Assembly: GCA_018883545.1 (NCBI GenBank) | Contig: JAHLEH010000001.1 | Span: forward strand, 558,001-622,000 | DNA from: Marixanthotalea marina | GTDB lineage: Bacteria > Bacteroidota > Bacteroidia > Flavobacteriales > Flavobacteriaceae | DNA: 64,000 nt | Direction: 5' to 3' | Shown: positions 46,001 through 55,926 of the stretch, piece after piece | How the letters are laid out: every line of letters begins with the position of its first letter | Position numbering within the stretch: the first letter of the stretch is position 1 | The notes under the pieces: model-generated | Database searches by the model: none | What the model saw: only the letters and a program-made list of their open reading frames with translations | Told to the model about the DNA's origin: nothing | Program-made: the position numbers and the translations under genes

Positions 46001-46604
46001 CCCAGGTATATGGCTCGTGGTGATCGCCCTCAATCCTTTCGGCCAATACCTCAATGTTGGGTGAAATTTTATCATGAACATAAGTCTCATCCAATGTCTT
46101 AAACGCCGTGATACCTTTCATGACCTCATGCTCGGGTTTTAAAATAACATTTTGGATGGTATCAAATTTGTGGCTTTTGAACTGACCCCCTATCATCTCA
46201 ACCACTTCATCATTGTTCCTAAAACAGAAAGAGGCCGAGTGCAAAGCAATCAACCCTTTACCGCCTCTGACAAAATCCAAAAGCGCATCGGCCTGGGGCT
46301 GTGTAATGGTATCATGGTTGGCATAAATGATCAACCCGGCATAATTGGCCAAATTCTCCTTATTAAGATCGTCTGGGTTGTCGGTGTAGGAAATATTGAT
46401 GCCGCTCCTGAAGTATTCGCGGGACAATATACCACCCAATTCCAAAGAATTGTGGTTGGTGTTGTTTCGATGGCCCAATAATAGAATTTCCATTCTTCTG
46501 GGCGTGTTATCTGCCGTTTCAGACTTCTTGTTGTTACAGGCACTGAATAGGACGGATAGGGAAATCACAAAGGCTAAAGGCAGCCAAAATCTTTTATTTT
46601 GCAT
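43059..46604 (-). CDS. Multidomain lipoprotein: ThuA-like, PVC-type dehydrogenase propeller, HEAT repeats, LamG-like, cupredoxin
   Basis: 1181 residues, first gene of the operon. Visible in order: a lipobox (VLFSACNNKK, Cys about 23); a ThuA-like glutamine-amidotransferase-fold domain (about 38-245, RRMEILLLGHRNNTNHNSLE and GKGLIALHSASFCFRN); a propeller of the PVC putative membrane-bound dehydrogenase type (about 285-640, GFELKLFASEPMIFNPMYMN, DTDGDGKADKVTTF, DTDGDDVADVRED); HEAT-like repeats (about 690-860, SHPSAGVRRAAIQVLPK); a DUF1080/LamG-like beta-sandwich (about 898-1050); and a cupredoxin (about 1075-1181) with His in FMQHNLVLVKPG and Cys/His/Met in YICTFPGHWRIMQG. In related proteins of Planctomycetes and Verrucomicrobia a cytochrome c domain often takes this last place. 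It probably oxidises a sugar at the cell surface or periplasm and passes electrons through copper. Confidence 0.9.
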   Translation of the reverse strand: MQNKRFWLPLAFVISLSVLFSACNNKKSETADNTPRRMEILLLGHRNNTNHNSLELGGILSREYFRSGINISYTDNPDDLNKENLANYAGLIIYANHDTITQPQADALLDFVRGGKGLIALHSASFCFRNNDEVVEMIGGQFKSHKFDTIQNVILKPEHEVMKGITAFKTLDETYVHDKISPNIEVLAERIEGDHHEPYTWVRPYGEGRVFYTAYGHNTSTFTNQGFLDLVKNGILWAVGDEAKANLEKVYIAQPEYFDGLVPNYEKRDPAPRVQAPLTPEESMSLMQVPVGFELKLFASEPMIFNPMYMNWDEKGRLWVIETVDYPNEVKEDDLGDDRIKILEDTDGDGKADKVTTFAEKLNIPTSFVFSNGGIIVSQSPSFLFLKDTDGDDVADVREDILPGWGKNDTHAQTSNLRYGVDNDIWGMVGYSGYNGLAKQNGTDSISFNNAMYKFDPNTRDLEHLGNASNNTWGLGFSEEFDIFISTANNTHTAFFGLPKRYFEKVNLDENGVVKLDAHYDMRYAIKNLRQVDVMGGFTAAAGHSLYTAREFPKSYWNSVAFVTEPTGRLVHKVNLKQEGAGFIEDGDGWNLLTSGDEWAGPIQAEVGPDGAVWIADWYNFIIQHNPTPSVNSSGVEGRNGYGNAYVNPLRDRSRGRIYRVVYKGHDKKSTLKLSKDDKGGLIKALSNNNMLWRTHAQRLLVENQDTSVFSDLYNIIKNESVDDIGINAPAIHALWTLHGLGAFDGKNSDAENVAIKALSHPSAGVRRAAIQVLPKTVKTFNAINKAGLFDDADYRVRLAAVLATTEMEGSDAIGTALVTMAEKEENFADMWLKYALTISSKLHEKDFRAEFAKRGYNMNPSLMDASLGQKLAFGSSLNVVPLRRTFRRAAPLSPEVANNEWVVSGDIEFTGNNAGGPRQPAEYSGVVMVQGNRRDGYGLYFMDNQLHFVVNQNGKAYVITTTERLPRKFSFSAGLQQGGMMKLTINGKEVGAVKTQGLFTKNLDPNLGVRVGFERSTGNDKVANYPDNYFSRTTAFDNGKLEILNNAANADASGPVDQVIELNTLKDVMKYDKEVLTAKAGTTIQIVLKNPDFMQHNLVLVKPGTKEKVGAAADKLAGEPNGQELNYVPQMPEVLAATPLINSGGSYTLTIKLPNTPGDYPYICTFPGHWRIMQGVLRVN

Positions 46605-48173
<1,569 letters not shown>

Positions 48174-48195
48174 ATTATCCAATAAATTAAAACTT

Positions 48196-49848
48196 ATGAA
48201 TTTAAATAGATTATTTTTTGCCTTTATAATGACCATGCCATTTGGGGTTTGGGCACAGCAAGTGGAGTTTGAGGTACCTGTAGGTTCAAACAATGAAACC
48301 GTTGCTGACGGAAAGTTTGATGCCAATTGGACATCACTCAGCCAGTATGAGGTGCCCACGTGGTTTAAAAATGCCAAATTTGGTATCTGGGCCCATTGGG
48401 GTCCCCAGTGCCAACCTGGGCAAGGAGACTGGTATGCCCGGTTTATGTACAGGCAGGGTAGCAGACAATACAATTGGCATGTTGAACATTACGGACATCC
48501 CACAAAGTTTGGGTTCAAGGATGTCATCAATATCTGGAAGGCTGATAAGTGGGATCCCGAAAAACTGGTGGCACTCTACAAGCGAGCGGGCGCACAATAT
48601 TTTTTCGCGATGGCCAACCATCATGACAACCTAGATATGTGGGACAGTAAATACCAAGAATGGAATTCCGTTAACGTTGGTCCCAAAAAGGATATATTGG
48701 CTGGTTGGGCTGCTGCCGCTAAGCATAACGACCTGCCTTTGGGATTAAGTGTACATGCTGCCCATGCTTGGTCATGGTTGGAAACGTCGCAACAATCGGA
48801 TAAAGAAGGGCCGTTAGCAGGTGTGGCTTATGACGGAACACTGACCAAGGAGGATGGAAAGGGAACTTGGTGGGAAGGTCTGGATCCGAATGAACTTTAC
48901 CAACAGAATAATCATGGACTGAGTGAAAATTGGGAAAATATAAACGGTATCCATAGCCAATGGGGATGGGGCAATGGGGTAACGATGCCCTCCAAGGCCT
49001 ATGTTGAGGCATTCTACAACCGCACCATGGACATGATCAACCAATACCATCCAGACCTGCTCTATTTTGATGATACGGCACTCCCGCTTTATCCTATTAG
49101 TGATGCAGGCCTAAAGATTGCCGCACATTATTATAACAGTGATATGGCCAAGAACCATGGGCAACTAAAGGCCGTGCTTTTCGGTAAGATACTTACGGAT
49201 GAACAGAAGGAATGTTTGGTTTGGGATGTGGAACGTGGGGCTCCGGAAACCATTCAGGAGCAATCATGGCAAACATGCTCGTGCATTGGGGATTGGCATT
49301 ATAATGACAACGTTTATGAAAATGACCGCTATAAGTCCGCGAAGGATGTTATCCACCTCCTTGTGGATGTGGTAAGCAAGAATGGAAATCTTCTTCTCAA
49401 TATTCCCATCAAAGGGGATGGCAGTATAGATGAAAAGGAAATGGCCGTGCTTGAGGGCATCACTGCATGGATGGATATCAACAAGGAAAGCATATACGAT
49501 ACAAGGCCATGGAAAATTCATGGAGAGGGACCTGCTGTGGAGTCATCAAACCCAATCAGGGCGCAGGGATTCAATGAGGGCCGTATCAAGTTTACAGCTA
49601 AGGATATTCGTTTCAATCAAAATGGACAGGTGTTATATGCCACTATTTTAGGTGCTCCAGAGGACGCTATTAACATCAAAAACCTAGGATTGTCCGTGAA
49701 TTCAACCAAAATTAAAAATATTGAATTATTAGGTAGCAGTGAAAAGTTGAAATGGTCACAAACGGCCGAAAGTCTCACAATATCCAAACCAAAGCGTGTG
49801 CCAAACAGCATAGCATTGGTTTTTAAGATGCAAATGGAACATCAATAA
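48196..49848 (+). CDS. GH29 alpha-L-fucosidase, exported
   Basis: About 550 residues: a signal peptide (ending FGVWAQ) and a GH29 TIM barrel with AKFGIWAHWGPQ, YNWHVEHYG, KRAGAQYFFAMANHHDN, and the nucleophile Asp in PDLLYFDDTALPLY (about 292). The C-terminal part has NGNLLLNIPIKGDGSID, a strong GH29 signature, then a beta-sandwich. It removes terminal alpha-L-fucose or a similar sugar from a glycan. The ATG at 48196 starts the signal peptide; the frame reaching back to 48112 overlaps the esterase gene and is not used. Confidence 0.92.
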   Translation: MNLNRLFFAFIMTMPFGVWAQQVEFEVPVGSNNETVADGKFDANWTSLSQYEVPTWFKNAKFGIWAHWGPQCQPGQGDWYARFMYRQGSRQYNWHVEHYGHPTKFGFKDVINIWKADKWDPEKLVALYKRAGAQYFFAMANHHDNLDMWDSKYQEWNSVNVGPKKDILAGWAAAAKHNDLPLGLSVHAAHAWSWLETSQQSDKEGPLAGVAYDGTLTKEDGKGTWWEGLDPNELYQQNNHGLSENWENINGIHSQWGWGNGVTMPSKAYVEAFYNRTMDMINQYHPDLLYFDDTALPLYPISDAGLKIAAHYYNSDMAKNHGQLKAVLFGKILTDEQKECLVWDVERGAPETIQEQSWQTCSCIGDWHYNDNVYENDRYKSAKDVIHLLVDVVSKNGNLLLNIPIKGDGSIDEKEMAVLEGITAWMDINKESIYDTRPWKIHGEGPAVESSNPIRAQGFNEGRIKFTAKDIRFNQNGQVLYATILGAPEDAINIKNLGLSVNSTKIKNIELLGSSEKLKWSQTAESLTISKPKRVPNSIALVFKMQMEHQ

Positions 49849-49871
49849 CTATTAAATTTTAAACATAAACA

Positions 49872-51437
49872 ATGAAAGCAAACAGTATCAAGCTTTATTT
49901 ATTAATGGGCATACTTTGTTTCGGTACATGGGTATCGGCACAAAATGGTAACGCCCTTAAAGTAACTATCGACGCAAAAACGGAGGGCCCTGTGATCGAA
50001 AGAAATATTTTTGGCCAATTTGCGGAGCATTTGGGACGCGGCATTTATGAAGGTGTTTGGGTGGGGCCGGATTCTGATATACCAAACACAAGAGGTATTA
50101 GGAATGATGTGGTCGCTGCCCTGAAGGTATTAAAAATACCCAATGTGCGTTGGCCGGGAGGGTGTTTTGCAGATGAATACCACTGGAGGGATGGTATAGG
50201 AAGTGCTGACCAACGACAAATCCGTATCAATGCGAGTTGGGGTCGACCTGAACCCAATACATTTGGTACCCATGAATATTTTGATTTTTTGGACCAGATA
50301 GGGGCTGATGCCTATATATCCGTAAACCTGGGCTCTGGAACGGTGAAGGAGGCAGCGGACTGGATGGAATATCTAACCGCCCAAGAGTCCACCTTGGCAA
50401 AGGAACGGGCTAAAAATGGTCACCCAGAACCTTATGGGGTTGCCTTGCTTGGTATTGGCAATGAGACATGGGGCTGTGGCGGTCCTTTGACGGTTGAGGA
50501 ATACATCAAGGATTTAAAACTATTTTCAAACTTCAGCACCAACTATAACCCAAATGTTCCAACGAAACAGATAGCTGTCGGGCCGGATGGTGATGGATAT
50601 CCGGAGTACACCGAAGCCATAATGAAGGAATGGGCCGTGAAGAGCTGGGCGTGGGATATCCAGGGGTTATCGCTGCACCGCTACACACGAAATGGATGGC
50701 CTCCAAATATCATAGCCACGGGGTTTGATGCCGGTCAATATGCAGCCGTTATAAAAGAGACCATGGGCATGGATACTTTTGTAAAGGATAATATGGAAAT
50801 TATGGATAAGTATGATCCCGAAAGAAAAGTGGCGATTTTGGTGGATGAATGGGGCACCTGGTATGCGCCTACCAAAGGAACGGATCCTGATTTCCTTGAA
50901 CAGCAAAACTCCCAAAGGGATGCCATCGTGGCAGCATTGAACTTCAATATTTTTATCAGATATGCAGAACGTGTGCGAGGTGCCAACATTGCGCAAATGA
51001 TTAATGTGTTACAGGCCATGATATTGACTGATAAGGAAAAAATGGTGCTGACCCCTACGTACCATGCCTTTAGGATGTATGTGCCTTTTCAAAATGCCAA
51101 AAGACTAGACATTGATTACAATGCAGGGACTTACCAACAAGGCACTATCAGTTTACCACAAATCGATGTCATTGCAGCTAAAACCGTTGATGGACATATC
51201 GCTATAGCCGTCACTAATATAGACCCAAAAAATCCTGCAACAATTAATTTGGACCTGTCTGGCCATACATTTAAAAATGTTAAAGGAGAAACACTATATG
51301 CACCAACCATCGATGCCATCAATACGTTTGGTAAATCAGATACGGTGGCACCAAAGCCTCTTAATGTGAAGACATCGAAGAACCAACTGACTTTGACGGT
51401 TGCACCTGAGTCCGTTTCGGTGATTCACGTTCAGTAA
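49872..51437 (+). CDS. GH51 alpha-L-arabinofuranosidase, exported
   Basis: 521 residues with a signal peptide (ending GTWVSAQ), then the GH51 barrel: IERNIFGQFAEHLGRGIYEG, VRWPGGCFADEYHWRDGIG, the acid/base Glu in ALLGIGNETWGCGG (about 197), HRYTRNGWPP, and the nucleophile Glu in AILVDEWGTWY (about 326). The C-terminal jelly roll ends with LTVAPESVSVIHV. Family enzymes release alpha-L-arabinofuranose from arabinoxylan or arabinan. Spacing to GH29 is 23 bases and to GH27 57 bases. Confidence 0.94.
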   Translation: MKANSIKLYLLMGILCFGTWVSAQNGNALKVTIDAKTEGPVIERNIFGQFAEHLGRGIYEGVWVGPDSDIPNTRGIRNDVVAALKVLKIPNVRWPGGCFADEYHWRDGIGSADQRQIRINASWGRPEPNTFGTHEYFDFLDQIGADAYISVNLGSGTVKEAADWMEYLTAQESTLAKERAKNGHPEPYGVALLGIGNETWGCGGPLTVEEYIKDLKLFSNFSTNYNPNVPTKQIAVGPDGDGYPEYTEAIMKEWAVKSWAWDIQGLSLHRYTRNGWPPNIIATGFDAGQYAAVIKETMGMDTFVKDNMEIMDKYDPERKVAILVDEWGTWYAPTKGTDPDFLEQQNSQRDAIVAALNFNIFIRYAERVRGANIAQMINVLQAMILTDKEKMVLTPTYHAFRMYVPFQNAKRLDIDYNAGTYQQGTISLPQIDVIAAKTVDGHIAIAVTNIDPKNPATINLDLSGHTFKNVKGETLYAPTIDAINTFGKSDTVAPKPLNVKTSKNQLTLTVAPESVSVIHVQ

Positions 51438-51494
51438 TCCTAGTGAAACGGATAAAAAATGTATTTTAGGATGTTTAGATATTAGACTTGAACC

Positions 51495-52856
51495 ATGATA
51501 AACTTATTGAAACACTACATGGTCGTTTTGTTCCTTGCTACTTCATTCTTTTGTGTAGGGCAGGCAGCAAAGGATCGTTTTAAGGATTGGGCACAAACAC
51601 CGCCAATGGGGTGGAACAGTTGGGACTGTTATGGTCCCACCGTGCAAGAGCATGAAGTCAAGGCCAATGCCGATTATATGGCAAGCCATCTAAAAGACTA
51701 TGGTTGGGATTATGTGGTTGTTGATATCAGATGGTTTGTTGAAAATACCAAAAGGCATGGCTATAACCAGATCGATCCCCGCTATGTGCTGGATGCTTAT
51801 GGACGGTATATGCCAGCGACCAACAGATTTCCCTCAGCTTCTGACGGCTCTGGGTTTAAGGCTTTGGCAGATTATGTACACCAAAAGGGGCTAAAGTTCG
51901 GTATCCATATCATGCGAGGTATCCCAACGGAAGCGGTCAAAAGAAAGCTTCCCATTAAAGGGACGGACGGTATCACTGCCGATCAGGTCTATACAACCGA
52001 AAACCAATGCAAATGGCTTAAGGACAACTATACTATTGTGGCCGACAAACCTGGGGCTCAGGAATATTACGATTCCATTTTTGAACTTTATGCGGAATGG
52101 GGCGTGGATTTTGTAAAGATAGACGATCTCTCGGCTCCAATATATCATGAAGATGAAATCAACTTGATACGCAAAGCCATCGATAAATGCGGTCGCCCTA
52201 TAGTACTCAGCACCTCACCGGGTGCTACACCTGTGACGGCAGGACCACATGTTAGTGAACATGCCAATATGTGGCGAATGGTAAATGATGTCTGGGATCA
52301 TTGGAGGCACTTGGATCACTTGATTGGGGTAAGCCAGGATTGGTTCAGTTACATCAAACCAGGAACTTGGCCTGACTGTGATATGATTCCACTCGGAAGG
52401 CTTTCCATTAGAGGTGAAAGGGGCGATGATAGAATGACCAGCCTTACTAAAGATGAACAGTACACACTCATGACCTTTTTTACCATTTTTAGATCGCCCT
52501 TGATGTTTGGCGGTGATTTGCCTAGCAATGATGATTTTACCCTGTCACTATTGACCAACAAAGAGGTGCTAAAAATGCACGCTGAAAGTTCCCAGGTCAG
52601 AAGTCTGTACTATGATGAAGACAAAACAGCCATTACCTCCAAAAATGAAAACGAGGATTGGACTTACCTTGCCCTGTTCAATCTTTCAGATAGCGCACCT
52701 TCAGATGTGTGGGTAAATCTATCCGACATGGGAATGGAAGGTCCCGTTAAAATATCCAATATGTGGACAAATGAGGTATTGGGAACAGTTAAAGGTAAAT
52801 TTACGCAAAATTTGGCACCGCATGCCTCTGGATTGTATAAAATAGAGAAGGATTAG
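51495..52856 (+). CDS. GH27 family alpha-galactosidase or beta-L-arabinopyranosidase, exported
   Basis: 453 residues: a signal peptide (ending FFCVGQ), then the GH27 barrel with TPPMGWNSWDCYGPTV, YVVVDIRWF, KGLKFGIHIMRG, and the nucleophile Asp in WGVDFVKIDDLS (about 212). The second acidic region is HANMWRMVNDVWDHW. The C-terminal sandwich ends APHASGLYKIEK. GH27 contains both alpha-galactosidases and beta-L-arabinopyranosidases, so the sugar removed is unsure. The barrel has an extended loop near residues 95-175 compared with a minimal GH27. Confidence 0.9.
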   Translation: MINLLKHYMVVLFLATSFFCVGQAAKDRFKDWAQTPPMGWNSWDCYGPTVQEHEVKANADYMASHLKDYGWDYVVVDIRWFVENTKRHGYNQIDPRYVLDAYGRYMPATNRFPSASDGSGFKALADYVHQKGLKFGIHIMRGIPTEAVKRKLPIKGTDGITADQVYTTENQCKWLKDNYTIVADKPGAQEYYDSIFELYAEWGVDFVKIDDLSAPIYHEDEINLIRKAIDKCGRPIVLSTSPGATPVTAGPHVSEHANMWRMVNDVWDHWRHLDHLIGVSQDWFSYIKPGTWPDCDMIPLGRLSIRGERGDDRMTSLTKDEQYTLMTFFTIFRSPLMFGGDLPSNDDFTLSLLTNKEVLKMHAESSQVRSLYYDEDKTAITSKNENEDWTYLALFNLSDSAPSDVWVNLSDMGMEGPVKISNMWTNEVLGTVKGKFTQNLAPHASGLYKIEKD

Positions 52857-53040
52857 TTTGGCTCCACAGGACTGAGTAAATGTGCAGGAAGGCAAGTACC
52901 AAAGTTTAAAGTTTTATGGTCTTGCCCTTACCTGTGGATGGATAGGAAGACAATGGGTAAACTAATGAATAAAGATCATGGCTAAGGTCAAGCTGTTAAA
53001 TATAAATAAAGGACGTATGGATAATTTACAATTTTTTAGG

Positions 53041-54729
53041 ATGTTTAAGAAGATAGTAATGGCTACCGCTAGGGTAGGGATTTGGTTGGCATGTTTTGTT
53101 TCCGCATCACAGAATATGACCCAAATTGCTGTGGATTTCAATAAATCAGTGGGCCCTATGAAGCCCATATGGGCATGGTGGGGCTATGATGAACCCAATT
53201 ACACCTATATGAAAGATGGAAAAAAACTATTAGGTGAAATAGCGGATTTAAGTCCAGTCCCAGTATTTGTCCGTGCACATAGTCTGATGGTAACGGACGA
53301 AGGACCACGTGCGGCACTCAAATGGGGTTCAACCAACATGTACACAGAGGACAAGTCGGGTCGTCCAATATACAATTGGACCATTGTGGATCAAATCTTT
53401 GATACTTATATAGAGAGAGGCATGAAGCCCCTAGCCCAAATAGGGTTTATGCCAAAAGCCCTGTCATCCAAACCTGAACCTTATAGGCATCATTGGCAGC
53501 CCGGAGCTGCTTATGGCGATATTTTTTTGGGGTGGGCCTATCCACCTAAAGATTATAACAAATGGGCAGAACTGGTTTATCAATGGGTTAAGCACTGTGT
53601 TGAGCGTTACGGAAAAAAAGAAGTCGAGCAATGGTATTGGGAATTATGGAACGAACCAGATATAGGCTATTGGCGAGGAACAACGGAGGAATATATAAAA
53701 CTGTATGATTATACGGCCGATGCTGTGAAACGAGCACTTCCAACCGCTCGAATCGGAGGTCCAGAAACTACAGGTCCAGCCTCTAGTAATGCTGCACAGT
53801 TTCTCAAAACTTTTTTGGATCATGCTGTGAATGGAAAGAATCATGTTACTGGAAAAATTGGAACTCCTTTGGATTTTATTACCTTCCATGCCAAGGGAAA
53901 TCCAAAAGTGGTTGATGGCGTGGTGCAGATGGATATGGGCAAACAGTTACGGGATATCGATCAAGGTTTTAAAATCGTTGCATCCTATCCAACCTTAAAG
54001 AACCTACCAATTATCATCGGGGAATCTGACCCTGAAGGGTGTGCTGCCTGTTCACAGGATGACTATCCCCATAATGCCTATCGCAACGGGACCATGTATT
54101 CCAGCTATACCGCTGCATCTTTCGCGCGTAAATACGATTTGGCTGATTTCCATGGGGTCAATTTATTGGGAGCGGTTACTTGGGGTTTTGAGTTTGAGGA
54201 CCAAAAATGGTTTGCAGGATTTAGGGATATGGCCACCAATGGAGTGGATAAGCCTGTGCTGAATGTGTTCCGGATGTTTGGAATGATGCAAGGCGATAGA
54301 ATTAAGGTCTCTGGAGATTTTGCCTATGATTTTGCAAGTGTAAGAGATAAGAGTGTAAGGGATGGAATGGATATCAATGCCATGGCATCCAAGGATGGAA
54401 CGTCCCATGCGGTCATGGTTTGGAATTACCACGATGACAACATTCTTTCAGATGAAGAGGCCACCGTTGAAGTAAAATTGACAGGCCTTCCCAGCGGCAA
54501 TATGCTGTTGCACCACTATCGGGTAGACGAAACCCATAGCAATTCATATACCATCTGGTTGGATATGGGAGCACCACAGCAAATCTCAAGACAACAGCGT
54601 GAAAAACTGGAACGAGCCGGCCAGTTGGAACTTTTTGAAGCCCCAAAATACATCAAGGTTGTCAATGGCGAAGCTATAATAAAATTTAGTTTGCCGAGAC
54701 AGGGTGTTTCTTTGCTTAAACTGGACTGA
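53041..54729 (+). CDS. GH39 family beta-xylosidase-like enzyme, exported
   Basis: About 562 residues. Signal peptide KKIVMATARVGIWLACFVSA, then a GH39-type (beta/alpha)8 barrel with PVPVFVRAHSLM, the acid/base Glu in WYWELWNEPDIGYW (about 205 from this start) and the nucleophile Glu in LPIIIGESDPEG (about 328). FHGVNLLGAVTWGFEF and a C-terminal beta-domain ending RQGVSLLKLD follow. GH39 enzymes release xylose or arabinopyranose from oligosaccharides. Upstream in-frame ATGs at 52978 and 53017 exist; 53041 gives the most normal signal peptide. It is the last gene of the plus-strand operon, convergent with GH43. Confidence 0.88.
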   Translation: MFKKIVMATARVGIWLACFVSASQNMTQIAVDFNKSVGPMKPIWAWWGYDEPNYTYMKDGKKLLGEIADLSPVPVFVRAHSLMVTDEGPRAALKWGSTNMYTEDKSGRPIYNWTIVDQIFDTYIERGMKPLAQIGFMPKALSSKPEPYRHHWQPGAAYGDIFLGWAYPPKDYNKWAELVYQWVKHCVERYGKKEVEQWYWELWNEPDIGYWRGTTEEYIKLYDYTADAVKRALPTARIGGPETTGPASSNAAQFLKTFLDHAVNGKNHVTGKIGTPLDFITFHAKGNPKVVDGVVQMDMGKQLRDIDQGFKIVASYPTLKNLPIIIGESDPEGCAACSQDDYPHNAYRNGTMYSSYTAASFARKYDLADFHGVNLLGAVTWGFEFEDQKWFAGFRDMATNGVDKPVLNVFRMFGMMQGDRIKVSGDFAYDFASVRDKSVRDGMDINAMASKDGTSHAVMVWNYHDDNILSDEEATVEVKLTGLPSGNMLLHHYRVDETHSNSYTIWLDMGAPQQISRQQREKLERAGQLELFEAPKYIKVVNGEAIIKFSLPRQGVSLLKLD

Positions 54730-54763
54730 TATCGGTGCACGGATAACCACCTTACAACCTTGT

Positions 54764-55891
54764 TCAATACTTGACCGTCTGTTTTGTCCATGTAGGCCCC
54801 TTGATGTAAAATCGGCCGTTTTCATAGTATACGGGTTCTATGCCCATTTGGGGCGTTTTCTCCCAAGGCTCAAATGTCTGGCTGTAGGGATAGGGCCTGT
54901 TTTCGTACATGAAATAATGGCATGAGCTCCATAGTTGGCCATCAGGGCCTTCAAAAAGCGCATTATGCCCTGTTTCCTGATAAGGATCCTCGGTGTCCTG
55001 AAATTGCAAGTGGTCGTAGCCACCACCAATCGCCAATTCTGGACGGTAGCCCTTTTTTCTTGTGCCGAATATAGGTTCTTGCGATACAAGTTCCCAAGGT
55101 CCCAAAGGTGTCTTGGACTTTAATAATCCTACCTCATAGCCACGGGTCCAAGTTGAAAAGAACATAAAATAGGTGCCGTCACGTTTGATGACAAATGGAC
55201 CTTCGATGCCACCGACCATCCATTCTGGCCAACCTGGTTGTTTCTTGTCCAGGAATTTTTCAATAGGAGTGGTTAACTTGCCTGTTTTTAGGTCTATTTT
55301 GGCCTGAAAAAGACCGTTGCCACTACAATATAAATAGGTTTGGCCATCTGTGTCCTCAAACAGGGTTGCATCATTATTGTACTGGGGAGTCAGGGGGCCG
55401 TTCAATAAGGTATAGGGGCCTGTAACGTGTTTGGCACTAAACAGCCATATGCTATGGGTATCCATGCCCTTTGGATCTTTTGCAGTCACTTTACCGCTAT
55501 TGACCGTCAAGTAATAGGTTCCTTTAATCAAATGGATTTCTGGTGCCCAAAAACGCCCATTATACGGGCAATCAGGCGGTAATTTACTGGCATCGATCAA
55601 CCACGAATGTTGCTTCCAATTAACCATGTCGTCCGATACCAACATCCTAACCCCTGGATTGGGGCCTGTCCAAACAGGTTCAGAGGTTCCAACCGCATAC
55701 CATTTAGCACCATCCCTGATGATGAAATGGTCGCGCATGGATATGGATGCATCACGCGTGATGGGATTGGTATATTCAAAAACATGTATGGCTTCCTGGG
55801 TTTTCTTGTTGGCTTCATTCCCTGTTTGTGCTAAAGAAATTCCAGTCGACAATAGAACAAAAAATAACAATGTGCTTCGTAAAACTTTCAT
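54764..55891 (-). CDS. Glycoside hydrolase family 43, exported
   Basis: About 375 residues, a single five-bladed propeller after a signal peptide (LLFFVLLSTGISLAQ). Candidate catalytic Asp in TRDASISMRDHFI. A family segment is RFWAPEIHLIKGTYYLTVN (the Glu of APE binds near the active site), and a GIEGPFVIKRDGTYFMFFS segment holds the probable general acid Glu. No C-terminal sandwich is present, unlike the GH43 at 33207. It is downstream of GH115: a longer start at 55927 overlaps the GH115 stop as TAATG, suggesting coupled translation, while 55891 gives the proper signal peptide. Confidence 0.88.
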   Translation of the reverse strand: MKVLRSTLLFFVLLSTGISLAQTGNEANKKTQEAIHVFEYTNPITRDASISMRDHFIIRDGAKWYAVGTSEPVWTGPNPGVRMLVSDDMVNWKQHSWLIDASKLPPDCPYNGRFWAPEIHLIKGTYYLTVNSGKVTAKDPKGMDTHSIWLFSAKHVTGPYTLLNGPLTPQYNNDATLFEDTDGQTYLYCSGNGLFQAKIDLKTGKLTTPIEKFLDKKQPGWPEWMVGGIEGPFVIKRDGTYFMFFSTWTRGYEVGLLKSKTPLGPWELVSQEPIFGTRKKGYRPELAIGGGYDHLQFQDTEDPYQETGHNALFEGPDGQLWSSCHYFMYENRPYPYSQTFEPWEKTPQMGIEPVYYENGRFYIKGPTWTKQTVKY

Positions 55892-55926
55892 GCGATCTTC
55901 AATTAATATGGTGTGAACTAAATACA

